This document shows, piece by piece, positions 12,977-20,926 of a DNA stretch of 20,926 bases. A model generated the notes under the pieces. The model saw only the letters and a list, made by a program, of their open reading frames with translations, made no database searches and was not told the origin of the DNA. The stretch is taken from the NCBI GenBank assembly GCA_034112085.1, contig JAWUWD010000132.1, forward strand, positions 1 through 20,926, in the 5' to 3' direction. This DNA is from JAWUWD01 sp034112085 (GTDB taxonomy: Bacteria; Bacteroidota; Bacteroidia; Cytophagales; Cyclobacteriaceae). Each line of letters begins with the position of its first letter. The first letter of the stretch is position 1. Position numbers and translations under genes: made by a program.

Positions 12977-15478
12977 TCAGTAACTCCAATCTCTTTTCCA
13001 GGTATCAATTATGTCGATTGAGATTTTCCAATCAGTAGTTGGGCGTGTATGATTGGATTCAGCAGCTACCCCATAGAGACCAAGGCGGAGTCTTCTTCTG
13101 GCTCCAAGTTTGAATACGCGTTCTAGCCCGACCAAAATTTCTTCATGACGATAATTGCTTTCTTTTACCCACAAAGCACCAACACCCACCACTACTTGTA
13201 CTCTAGTTTTCTTGATAAGTGGAATATTATTAACTAGCGCACCGTTGAAGTGGTGGAGGTGATGTGCTTCAAAGAACCAATCTGTAGCAACTAAAGAGGT
13301 ATCAAGTAATTGGAACGATTGAAGAGGGTCTGAATATAAAAAAGGGTCTGATTGTCGAAATCTTTTTAAATCAATAAATCGAAGGTCTTTGGTATTGAAA
13401 AATTTTCCAACTTTAGCGCTGTATTTTGAGCTACCCAAAATACCTAATACTGCATTTTGGGTAACTTCTAATTCACCATAGTCGAAGTTGATATCACTTG
13501 CAAATGGTCCTTCCCACCCCTTTTTATGTAGTAAGTTAAAAGTGGGGAATTTACTCCCAAGCACTTTCTTGTAGGTAGGTTCAGTGATGTATTTCTGCTT
13601 CGGTGTGTATGAGATCGTAATCTCTGAAGTTAGTGCTTGATAATCTTCGAATAGTAGAGGATCAGTCTCATCGATTATTCTGTTAAGAATGGATGAAGTG
13701 TCGAAATTTTCCACCGATTGTCGATCGCTATAGGATACGCCAGTTTTTACATAAAACCCATTGAATAGCTCAATTCGGTGCGATCCACCAATGTTGTCGT
13801 GCAATATGAAGTTTGAAATCTTTAATTGATTAAGATAAGCATCATCACTATTGACGGAATAGAACGACCTGCCAGATTGAAAGCGAATGTCACCTAATCT
13901 ATGTGGGTCATATCTATAAAAAAGACCAAATTTGCCTTGTGGATCTTTGTTTTTAAGTCCAATATTGAGCCCTAGACGATACCAGAGCCATTTCCCGCTT
14001 TCCCAGCGTTTAAACTGCCATACGGAAGGCCCCAGTCGTAATCCTCCAATTACTTGAAAGTCTATTAAGTCTGGTAATGAAGGGAATATGATGCTTTTTT
14101 TCTTTCGATGATTCCGAAATCCGATTCCATCATATAAGATGTCACCGAGAGTGATTTTATTGTATTTTGCCTCTATGGAGTCCTTATATCCAGTGCTATT
14201 GTGTTTAGCCTCAATACTATCTCGGTAGAAGACCATGTCTTGTTCCTTTATAGTCAAAGGTTCTGGGCGGGTACTACTCCAATAGGAAGAGTCTCTTTTA
14301 TAAGCTTCCTTCGTTGTGATCGCAATTTCATTGCTAAAGAATTTGGGTGGAAAATCATAGTTGTTTTCAAATTCTTGATATTGGATGATGGTGCTGCCTT
14401 TGAAAGTCTTTTGACTGCCCTGCTTGGTCGTATAGATAAGTTCTTGACGAGTAGCTAGCCAAAGACTATCACCGACCAGTTCATAAGCCTGCTTGAGTGT
14501 GAATTTGTCATAAAACTTCAAAGCACCTTTGTCAAAGGATAACTCGAGCCTATTGATATTCCAGATGCCATCATTGATGTATAAGTATCCGTTACAAGTG
14601 AAGTTTCCTTTCTTTCGTGCGGTTACTTTTATTTTATAAATCACCGCTCCATTTTCAGTCATTACTTCTACTAGCTTGTATTTGTAAGATAGAATAGCCG
14701 TTCGGCTAATTGGAGAGATGACAGGGGTTTCCACGATACCGCTTAGCGTGACCATGTTGTTGTAAAAGTTGAAATTCACTTCATCGGCTCTGGGAATGAA
14801 CAACCCTGCCTTACTGCCATATGCTTTATATCCAGTTCGTATTTCCTTTACTTTATCTGGAGGGGCGACATTGAGCGTGAGTTTCGCTTCGACCATGTTA
14901 TACCTTCGCAACTCGGCATCTTGTTTTTTCTTTTCCTCTTCGAAGGGATCTCCCAGAGTGCTTTCCGCATCAACGGTTACTATTTCCTTCTTTTTTTCCG
15001 ACCTAGCTTTTGGGATGATTTCGAGTTCTTCTGCCGCTTTGATATAGACTTCAGTTCTATAACTCGTAGTACTGGCGATGAACTTATGCTTATTGTCGAT
15101 TACATTTTGAATAATCCCGTAGGCAGGGTCTTTTCGTTTGGATTTGACGACAATCTGGTCTAGCTCTAAGCTTGATGGTTTTAGATAGATATTCTTAGAA
15201 ATCATCTGATCACCAACCTCAATCATCATGGACTGTGGTTGATAACCAATAGATGAAAAGACCAACTCATAAGTTCCTGGAAGAAGTATTAAGTAATATT
15301 TGCCTTCTCCACTGGCAGAAGTTCCTTCGTTAGCTTCTCTGGCATACACATTGACATAGGGAATGGGTTCATTCTGTTCATTGAGAATAAATCCACTGAT
15401 GCCTTGGGCAAAAATATTTTGATTGAATAAAGCGCAACAAAAAAGGAATACTGGAACTATTAATTTTTTGAGATTCAA
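12977..15478 (-). CDS. DUF5686 / carboxypeptidase-regulatory-like outer-membrane protein
   Basis: An 833-residue predicted outer-membrane protein. It has a Sec signal peptide (MNLKKLIVPVFLFCCALFNQNIFAQ, cut after FAQ or FA), then a CarboxypepD_reg-like Ig domain (about 26-110: GISGFILNEQNEPIPYVNVYA, GKYYLILLPGTYELVFSSIGY, then IVVKSKRKDPAYGIIQNVI), a linker rich in Lys and Glu, and a long C-terminal region of alternating polar and aromatic strands ending in W-S-Y, as in beta-barrels. The order matches the DUF5686 family found next to TonB-dependent systems in Bacteroidota, but no plug domain or TonB box is seen. Its function is not established. It lies 218 bases from the T9SS operon upstream and is likely transcribed on its own. 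Confidence 0.85.
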   Translation of the reverse strand: MNLKKLIVPVFLFCCALFNQNIFAQGISGFILNEQNEPIPYVNVYAREANEGTSASGEGKYYLILLPGTYELVFSSIGYQPQSMMIEVGDQMISKNIYLKPSSLELDQIVVKSKRKDPAYGIIQNVIDNKHKFIASTTSYRTEVYIKAAEELEIIPKARSEKKKEIVTVDAESTLGDPFEEEKKKQDAELRRYNMVEAKLTLNVAPPDKVKEIRTGYKAYGSKAGLFIPRADEVNFNFYNNMVTLSGIVETPVISPISRTAILSYKYKLVEVMTENGAVIYKIKVTARKKGNFTCNGYLYINDGIWNINRLELSFDKGALKFYDKFTLKQAYELVGDSLWLATRQELIYTTKQGSQKTFKGSTIIQYQEFENNYDFPPKFFSNEIAITTKEAYKRDSSYWSSTRPEPLTIKEQDMVFYRDSIEAKHNSTGYKDSIEAKYNKITLGDILYDGIGFRNHRKKKSIIFPSLPDLIDFQVIGGLRLGPSVWQFKRWESGKWLWYRLGLNIGLKNKDPQGKFGLFYRYDPHRLGDIRFQSGRSFYSVNSDDAYLNQLKISNFILHDNIGGSHRIELFNGFYVKTGVSYSDRQSVENFDTSSILNRIIDETDPLLFEDYQALTSEITISYTPKQKYITEPTYKKVLGSKFPTFNLLHKKGWEGPFASDINFDYGELEVTQNAVLGILGSSKYSAKVGKFFNTKDLRFIDLKRFRQSDPFLYSDPLQSFQLLDTSLVATDWFFEAHHLHHFNGALVNNIPLIKKTRVQVVVGVGALWVKESNYRHEEILVGLERVFKLGARRRLRLGLYGVAAESNHTRPTTDWKISIDIIDTWKRDWSY

Positions 15479-15584
15479 GCAAGTTAAGTTTGGTAGTTGG
15501 GTTGTTTTTTGATCGAAAGCCTTCTATGTTTTTATATTCTCTTATGTGAGGGTTATACCGTAATACATTATACAATAAGGGGTT

Positions 15585-15616
15585 CAAATTGTACCCTATC
15601 AATCACATAAATGCAA
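15585..15616 (-). promoter_or_regulatory. Weak promoter candidate for the DUF5686 gene
   Basis: On the minus strand TTG (15616-15614) is followed after 20 bases by TACAATTTG (15593-15585). This is one base longer than the TAnnTTTG consensus, so the match is imperfect. It lies in the 218-base gap (15479-15696) that otherwise holds no gene I can support. Confidence 0.25.
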
Positions 15617-15696
15617 TAATATTAAGAACGGTTGCCTGGTATATTTATTATAAATGAAAATAAGTGTGCATAAAATATCATCACGAAATTCTGGTA

Positions 15697-18054
15697 CTAT
15701 TTTTCAATGATCACAAACTCTACTCGTCTGTTTTGTGCACGTGCCGTTTCCGTGCTATTGGATTTGGTAGGTTTGGATTCGCCAAAACCAAAAGAAGAGA
15801 TTCTTTTTTTGGAGATTCCTTTATTTAGCAAGTCCTGATATACCGAAAGTGCACGATTTTCAGATAATTTTTGATTGTAGTTAGCCTCTCCGATCGAGCA
15901 GGTGTGACCATCAAACTGGACTTTGACTTTTGGGTTGTTAGATAAAAATTGAAACACCTGATTCATCTGTCTTTGAGATTCTGATCGTAATTCTGTTTTG
16001 TCAAAGTCAAAATAGATATTGTCTAAAGAAATACGCTGCCCGAGTTCAATAGGATATAGTTGGAAGTCTCTTACAATTGTATCGCTTTCATAGACCATTG
16101 AAAGATCTAGAATCTCGTTTTCAACAGAAACATATCCTTCACTCTGAATATTGATATTATATAAATTGCCAATAGATATGTCAAATTCATATTGACCTGT
16201 TTGGTTAGCGGTCGTTATGTTTTTGACCAAAGTATTGAGCCTAGAATCTTTGAAAATAATTTCTGCGTTTTCAATTGGCTTACCTGTATTTCCGTTGGTA
16301 ATAGTGCCTGTTAATAGTGCATTTAATGAAATAGACCTTCCATCTTCAACCGGGTAAAGTAGGATGTCTTTTGTAATAGTATCTGTTTGGAAAATGTACT
16401 CTGCGTTGATATGTTCATCCCTGTTTGAGGCCAATTGATCGTGATAAGAAAAAATATTATAGTTAGTGCCAGTTGGTAAAATCACTTGATAACGACCAAG
16501 CGTGGAATCTGATCTTATTTGTTGAACACTTTGTTTGCTATCAGTATCTCTAAATTGAATTAGAGCATTTGGGACAGGTTCTTTTGTTACAGCATTCAGT
16601 ACTTGTCCTTTTATAAATAGTACGGGTTCAGGAAGTAAGTATAAGGGTAATTCAATCTTATAAATATCTGTATTAGCTTTATTCCCTCTTGAGAAATATG
16701 CGTATCGTTGATCTGGAGTGAGGTTGAAGAAAATATCATCTTCAGCTGAATTGACAGAAGGTCCAAGGTTTTCCGGTTCTGACCAATTGGTCCAAGTATC
16801 ATCTAGCCTTCGGGTCACAAAAATATCTTCTTCTCCATAGCCTAGATGACCTTCAGAAGAGAAATAAAGTGTTTTATTATCCAATGATAGAAATGGAGAT
16901 GCTTCTATTTCCGTAGTGTTGATTATGTCCCCTAAGTTGAGGGGGGTAGACCAGGTTCCATCTGCCTGTATAAATGAAACATGCAAATCCCTATCCCCAT
17001 ACCCACCTTTACGGTGAACGGACATTAATAGCGCATGTTCACCATTTACAAGGAAGTAATTGGCGAATGGAGAGAGGTTTTCATAATTATCTATAATCAC
17101 GGGTTCTGGCTCAGAATATCCTGACTCACTTCGAGTAGCTATAGATAGTCCTGCTTTCATGTTATTCTTGAGATATTGGTTGCCCAGTAGTACATCATAG
17201 TAATAACTTTTTGGAGTAATAGAACAGATGAAATTGGGCCCCTTATTATTTAGAGGTGCACCAGCATTTTGGGCAGCTCCCCATTCACCAGTATTTAAAT
17301 CAAGGTCGGTAAACCAGATATCTTCAAGATCCTTGTGCCCACCAATGTTGTCTGGATGATTTATTCGACTGAAATACATTCTTTTTCCATCTGGAGAAAA
17401 GATTGGTTTGATCTCTTTGTATTCCGTGTTAATGCTATCTCCTAATTTCTCGGCTTGATCAGCATAAGCATAGCCTTCGGCTATAATAGGTTTGATTTTT
17501 ACTGGAACATCAGACTCTGAAATGCCTATGGCGTCAATACCATTGTAGCCAGGTACTTCTTTTCCATTAAGTACTATTTTAAGCGCAATGACGCTATAAG
17601 GACTTTTCTCTATAAATATGTGCAATAATCTTGATGTTAATAATATTGGTTTTGGGTTGAATGTCTTTATTAAATATTCTCTTCCGAGCGTGTCGTATAA
17701 ATAGAGTTCTCTCAATGCTGAAGGATTGATCGCTTCTACAATTACTATTTGTTTAACATGAATAGGCTTATTAAATTTTACTTTGATAAAATCAATGTTA
17801 TTGGGTTTTCTTGGAGTCCAAGCATGCGAAGACCCTTCGCTGCCAGGGATGATATTAGGGCCGTCCAATACTTGCATGGCTTTGTAAGCATTTGGATATA
17901 GATGATGGATGTGATGACTAAGTTTTTTTTCACTCGACACTTCGAGAACTTCACTTGCCCAGTGCACTTTTGGCTCCTCTTCTTCTTGTGCAAAAGCAAT
18001 GATTCTGCTAAATAACAGCACCAAAAAAATAATATCTTTATATCTATTACCCAT
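15697..18054 (-). CDS. OmpA family protein with PD40 propeller, T9SS-associated
   Basis: A 785-residue envelope protein. The order is: signal peptide ending AFAQ (about 1-23); a discoidin/galactose-binding-like domain (about 30-175: 'AWTPRKPNNIDFIKVKF', 'IKQIVIVEAINPSALRELYLY'-type strands); PD40 propeller repeats (about 205-460: IFSPDGKRMYFSR, FLSLDNKTLYFSSEG, LTPDQRYAYFSRG); two carboxypeptidase-regulatory-like Ig domains (about 475-655); and a C-terminal OmpA peptidoglycan-binding domain (about 670-785: IYFDFDKTELRSES, FDGHTCSIGEANYNQKLSENRA, GFGESKP, ARAQNRRVEFVI). This resembles the PorE-type proteins that tie T9SS to the cell wall, though the usual N-terminal TPR is replaced by the discoidin-like domain. 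It starts five bases after the PorP/SprF stop. Confidence 0.9.
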   Translation of the reverse strand: MGNRYKDIIFLVLLFSRIIAFAQEEEEPKVHWASEVLEVSSEKKLSHHIHHLYPNAYKAMQVLDGPNIIPGSEGSSHAWTPRKPNNIDFIKVKFNKPIHVKQIVIVEAINPSALRELYLYDTLGREYLIKTFNPKPILLTSRLLHIFIEKSPYSVIALKIVLNGKEVPGYNGIDAIGISESDVPVKIKPIIAEGYAYADQAEKLGDSINTEYKEIKPIFSPDGKRMYFSRINHPDNIGGHKDLEDIWFTDLDLNTGEWGAAQNAGAPLNNKGPNFICSITPKSYYYDVLLGNQYLKNNMKAGLSIATRSESGYSEPEPVIIDNYENLSPFANYFLVNGEHALLMSVHRKGGYGDRDLHVSFIQADGTWSTPLNLGDIINTTEIEASPFLSLDNKTLYFSSEGHLGYGEEDIFVTRRLDDTWTNWSEPENLGPSVNSAEDDIFFNLTPDQRYAYFSRGNKANTDIYKIELPLYLLPEPVLFIKGQVLNAVTKEPVPNALIQFRDTDSKQSVQQIRSDSTLGRYQVILPTGTNYNIFSYHDQLASNRDEHINAEYIFQTDTITKDILLYPVEDGRSISLNALLTGTITNGNTGKPIENAEIIFKDSRLNTLVKNITTANQTGQYEFDISIGNLYNINIQSEGYVSVENEILDLSMVYESDTIVRDFQLYPIELGQRISLDNIYFDFDKTELRSESQRQMNQVFQFLSNNPKVKVQFDGHTCSIGEANYNQKLSENRALSVYQDLLNKGISKKRISSFGFGESKPTKSNSTETARAQNRRVEFVIIEK

Positions 18055-18059
18055 GGATG

Positions 18060-19100
18060 TTAGTACCTAGATTTTGCATGCGCATGCTGTGTAAGTTTCA
18101 AGCCAATGTGAATTTCATAAGTTCCGATTCCTCGATTGTTGTATCTCAAGGAGGATGTATTAAGATCATAACTAAATGCGAACTTGAAAGCACTAGTTTC
18201 CATTTCAGTCAAAAGTATAAATGAGTCATTTACTCGGGCCCATGCTCCAAATCGTATAATAGTCTCTTTAAAATAACTCTCGGAATCGTTATTCACCTTG
18301 TATGACAAGTAAGATCCAATATTCTGCTGAGCAGTACCGTTTTGGTATGCAATTAAGACATTGGCTGATATGGTTGCGTTTCTGGCTACGTTGAATAATA
18401 TACTTCCATGATACTTATAAAGTAATGGTAAATAGCTTTTTTCTGCAGACAATACTGATTCATTAGGGTTGTTGAGATGTGCAATCGAAATTCCAGAATT
18501 GATGCTTTTTATCAATTTTTTCTCATTATTAATCGGATTATACCACCAAAAAAGCCCCGAATTAATATCTATAAAAGTTCTGTTCTGAAAATTATCGACT
18601 TCTGACGATGAGATAGATGAATCAAAACCAACGAACTGATCATACTGTTCTCCCCATTGTAGCTTAGAGGTATCTATCGTTTTATTGATCATACCGATTT
18701 GAAGACCGAAGGTAATTTGATTAACCAGATTGTGATCAAAAGGAAGGTTATAGGCCGCAGTAGCATTTGCTCCAGTAGTCTTGAAGCTTTTATTTTCTCC
18801 AGCAACGTCATTATATACTGAAAGTCCAATTCCTCCTACGTGGCCAAAGGGTTTATTATGCTTAGAAGAATAATAAGGCATAATGAGTGAAACTTGGCTA
18901 GTAGTGTATGGGAACTGTAATGATTCCCATTGCGTGCGATGATTCGTGTTTACAATGAAATCATCTTCTACTCCTGCTAACGCAGGATTTAAGTAAAGCG
19001 TAGTGTTAAAGAATTGTGAAAAAACTGCATCCTGAGCATTGCTAGAAGATGCCAGGAATAATAAACAACTAAAAAATAATAGGACAGTTTTGTGCTTCAT
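18060..19100 (-). CDS. PorP/SprF family type IX secretion system outer-membrane protein
   Basis: A 346-residue beta-barrel protein. It has a signal peptide (core VLLFFSCLLFLASS, cut after SNA), directly followed by the family hallmark: QDAVFSQFFNTTLYLNPALAG (about 23-43) and the NHRTQWESL segment. Alternating strands continue to the end. SprF-type members help export one partner adhesin encoded next to them, and PorP is a general T9SS component. Here the partner is evidently the type B-domain protein whose stop lies six bases upstream. The gene order adhesin, PorP/SprF, OmpA-PD40 is typical of T9SS type B cassettes. Confidence 0.93.
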   Translation of the reverse strand: MKHKTVLLFFSCLLFLASSSNAQDAVFSQFFNTTLYLNPALAGVEDDFIVNTNHRTQWESLQFPYTTSQVSLIMPYYSSKHNKPFGHVGGIGLSVYNDVAGENKSFKTTGANATAAYNLPFDHNLVNQITFGLQIGMINKTIDTSKLQWGEQYDQFVGFDSSISSSEVDNFQNRTFIDINSGLFWWYNPINNEKKLIKSINSGISIAHLNNPNESVLSAEKSYLPLLYKYHGSILFNVARNATISANVLIAYQNGTAQQNIGSYLSYKVNNDSESYFKETIIRFGAWARVNDSFILLTEMETSAFKFAFSYDLNTSSLRYNNRGIGTYEIHIGLKLTQHAHAKSRY

Positions 19101-19106
19101 GTTCCA

Positions 19107-20926
19107 TTATTTTGCTATTGAGATGACACCTGTTTTCTCGAATGGAACTCCGTCTTGGAAATACCCGGAAACGGTATAGGTGTAATTCCCATTGGCCTGC
19201 AATTCACCATTGGAGTATCCATCCCAGCCAATATTTCTTGCTTGATCAAAACTGTTAGTTTGATAAACTATTTTCCCCCATCTATTATAGATCTTATAGG
19301 AGAAACTATTTTCTTGAATTCCTTCTCCATATACTTTAGCTACTTTGTTTTCTAAATTGGAAGATCGCGGGCTGAAGACATTAGGCACAAATAGATTTTG
19401 GTTTGATTCTACAGAGATATTAATCTCTTCAGAAGAAATACATTCCTCTTTTTCGATAGTCAATGATACACTGTATTTGTCGGCTGACTCAAATATATAA
19501 TCAAAAATTTGAGTGTTTATACTAATGTCATTAATGGTCCAAATATAACTAGTACCCGTCTCATCTTCTGGAGTAAACGTATAGTTAACATCAGTTACGT
19601 AATCCTTCACTTTAGGAGAAATGGAAAATTCTGGTTCAATAATAATAATTGTAGTTTGGGCGGTTAGTTGTATTTGCTCACACTCTGTTGTGACCTCAGC
19701 AGTGAAAGTAACTTCTGTTTCCGATGAGAAAGGCTGATATCTTAAATTGAAGTCATTGAGTACTGTCAATTGCCCGAAACCATTGGTACTCCAAATCACC
19801 TGTGCATTTCCTAAGTTGCTTATTTCAACACTAATTTCATCACCAACACAATAATGATCATCTAATACGATTTCTCCATTAAATACTGGAGTCAAAATCA
19901 CTTCGGTAGAACCACTTACAGTACCCGTACATTTAGCATCTTCAACGCTTATCAACTGATATGTTCCGATTTCCCCATTTATAAAGTACTTAGAATCATA
20001 TGTTTGTATCACTATTTTTTGACCGTTCAATGTGTATTCTATATTCCAAGGAGCAGTTCCTGTTAGGTTTATTTTGATTTCCGGTAGGTCTGAAATGTCA
20101 CAAATTATTTCCCCGCCCGAGATTGTGGCGGTAGGCGATTCTCCTAAAGTGATACTAGCCTCACCTTGCACATTTCCATCACAATTAGCATCTGATACAG
20201 CAATCAGCGTGTAATTCCCAATACCTGCTTCGAAAGTATAAATGTTCTCATTTGTGTCAACATTAATATTGTCTGTGCCATTTGAATAAGTGATGTTGAA
20301 AGGAGCAGTGCCTGTAAGGTCAATTTGTAAAGTTGCCGTTGTATTGGTACAGATATTATCTCCACCTAAAAGCGTAGCAGTAGGTGTGTCGTTTATGACG
20401 ATGTTTGCCTCACCTTGTACATCTCCAGCACAATTGGTGTCTGATACAGTAATCAATATGTAATTTCCAGCACCTTCTTCAAAAGAGTAAATATTTTCAT
20501 TTGTGACAATATCAATATTGTTGGTTCCATTGGAGTAAGTGAAACTGAAAGGAGCGGTACCTGTAAGATCGATATGTAAAGTTGCCGATTCATTGCTACA
20601 TATATTTCCACCACCAGAAATACTAGCTGTTGGTTTTTCAGCTAGTGTTATTTGCGCACTTCCACTAACTGATCCAGAGCATAGTTCATCAGTCACTGAT
20701 ATCAATTGGAAATTGCCAACTCCACTTGTGAATGTATATGCTTGATCAGAAGTCTGTACTTCTGTTTCTTGTTCTCCCACTGAATAAGTGATTGTCCACG
20801 GAGCAGTTCCTGTTAAGTTAATAGTCACATCGAGGTGATCATTGGCGTCGCAGATTGTTCCACCACCAGAAAGATTAGCTGTTGGCTTTTCAGCTAGTGT
20901 TATTTGCGCACTTCCACTTACTGATC
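19107..20926 (-). CDS. Large repeat-containing secreted/adhesin-like protein with T9SS type B sorting domain; N-terminus outside window
   Basis: The frame is open to the window edge, so at least 606 residues of a longer protein are present. The visible part begins with tandem repeats of 83-84 residues (period 252 bases at the DNA level near the edge), each with a GGGxIC segment, a NLTGTAPW/F strand and an (A/E)xxCxG turn; each holds two cysteines. A divergent Ig-like region and a PKD-like domain (about 'TFTPEDETGTSYIWTINDISI') follow. The last 95 or so residues are the gliding-motility-associated/type B sorting domain: LFVPNVFSPRSS, YKIYNRWGKIVYQ, WDGYSNGELQANGNYTYTVSG. The protein is exported by T9SS and attached at or released from the surface. 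It probably serves adhesion or gliding; the ligand is unknown. Confidence 0.9.
   Translation of the reverse strand, partial: SVSGSAQITLAEKPTANLSGGGTICDANDHLDVTINLTGTAPWTITYSVGEQETEVQTSDQAYTFTSGVGNFQLISVTDELCSGSVSGSAQITLAEKPTASISGGGNICSNESATLHIDLTGTAPFSFTYSNGTNNIDIVTNENIYSFEEGAGNYILITVSDTNCAGDVQGEANIVINDTPTATLLGGDNICTNTTATLQIDLTGTAPFNITYSNGTDNINVDTNENIYTFEAGIGNYTLIAVSDANCDGNVQGEASITLGESPTATISGGEIICDISDLPEIKINLTGTAPWNIEYTLNGQKIVIQTYDSKYFINGEIGTYQLISVEDAKCTGTVSGSTEVILTPVFNGEIVLDDHYCVGDEISVEISNLGNAQVIWSTNGFGQLTVLNDFNLRYQPFSSETEVTFTAEVTTECEQIQLTAQTTIIIIEPEFSISPKVKDYVTDVNYTFTPEDETGTSYIWTINDISINTQIFDYIFESADKYSVSLTIEKEECISSEEINISVESNQNLFVPNVFSPRSSNLENKVAKVYGEGIQENSFSYKIYNRWGKIVYQTNSFDQARNIGWDGYSNGELQANGNYTYTVSGYFQDGVPFEKTGVISIAK
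19890..20926 (-). repeat. Tandem 83-84-residue Ig-like repeats within the adhesin gene
   Basis: At least four units are seen, spaced 83, 83 and 84 residues between their LTGTAP motifs, and the array runs past the window edge. At DNA level 20606-20674 and 20858-20926 differ at only 4 of 69 positions with an exact 252-base offset, while inner copies are more diverged. This suggests recent duplication or gene conversion towards the 5' end of the gene. Confidence 0.85.

Noticed and set aside
15378..15602. A 74-codon minus-strand ORF overlapping the start of the DUF5686 gene
   Set aside because: It runs through the signal-peptide coding region in another frame and has no coherent protein features.
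19890..20926. Regularly spaced repeats suggesting a CRISPR array or satellite
   Set aside because: The repeat is in frame, 83-84 codons long and codes for Ig-like domains of a secreted protein.

Overview
The window looks like a chromosomal piece of an AT-rich, probably marine member of the Bacteroidota, most likely Cytophagales (Reichenbachiella/Flammeovirga-like). The reasons are the type IX secretion (T9SS) genes (a type B sorting domain, PorP/SprF, OmpA-PD40), a DUF5686 outer-membrane protein, fused DAHP synthase/chorismate mutase of the Bacteroidota type, weak Shine-Dalgarno sequences, and candidate promoters of the TTG / TAnnTTTG type. No tRNA, rRNA, CRISPR array, transposase or phage gene was seen. 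No gene-free stretch exceeds about 225 bases.

Layout. 1-1753 (+): the 3' end of a sigma-54 activator, overlapping a BtuF-like metal/cobalamin-binding protein that lacks a signal peptide, then a PEMT/ICMT-type membrane methyltransferase, then a hairpin terminator. 1816-3673 (-): two small ferredoxin-like alpha+beta proteins and a PD40-type lipoprotein. 3730-9154 (-): an aromatic amino acid block holding aroA, aroB, a DAHP synthase/chorismate mutase gene split by an in-frame TAA, a short prephenate dehydratase without an ACT domain, and a second, intact DAHP synthase/chorismate mutase. A small membrane-anchored protein gene sits on the opposite strand between aroB and aroA. 9287-11467 (+): proline dehydrogenase and an orphan ABC ATPase. 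11536-12759 (-): a DUF4412-type secreted protein gene also broken by an in-frame TAA. 12977-15478 (-): a DUF5686/CarboxypepD outer-membrane protein. 15697-20926 (-): a tight three-gene T9SS-linked operon, namely a repeat-rich secreted adhesin-like protein (5' end beyond the window), PorP/SprF and an OmpA-PD40 protein.

The most interesting element is in the 205-base gap between prephenate dehydratase and the split DAHP synthase. On the minus strand there is a 26-codon leader peptide (7418-7498) with eight aromatic residues, seven of them in a nine-codon run that includes Trp. It is followed by a very strong intrinsic terminator with a U8 tract ending 20 bases before the DAHP synthase start. 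A heptamer just downstream of the aromatic codons matches the terminator's 3' arm and can therefore pair with its 5' arm, and a small hairpin overlaps the Trp codon. This is the complete logic of a classical ribosome-mediated transcription attenuator, here sensing Phe/Tyr/Trp and controlling DAHP synthase, chorismate mutase and aroB. The intact paralogue upstream has no such leader.

The split of the attenuated DAHP synthase falls between the predicted metal-ligand His and the Glu/Asp ligands, with an ATG directly after the TAA. It is therefore either a decaying copy backed up by the paralogue, a two-chain barrel made by reinitiation, or an assembly error. A second in-frame TAA in the DUF4412 gene makes sequence error or genuine gene decay worth testing.
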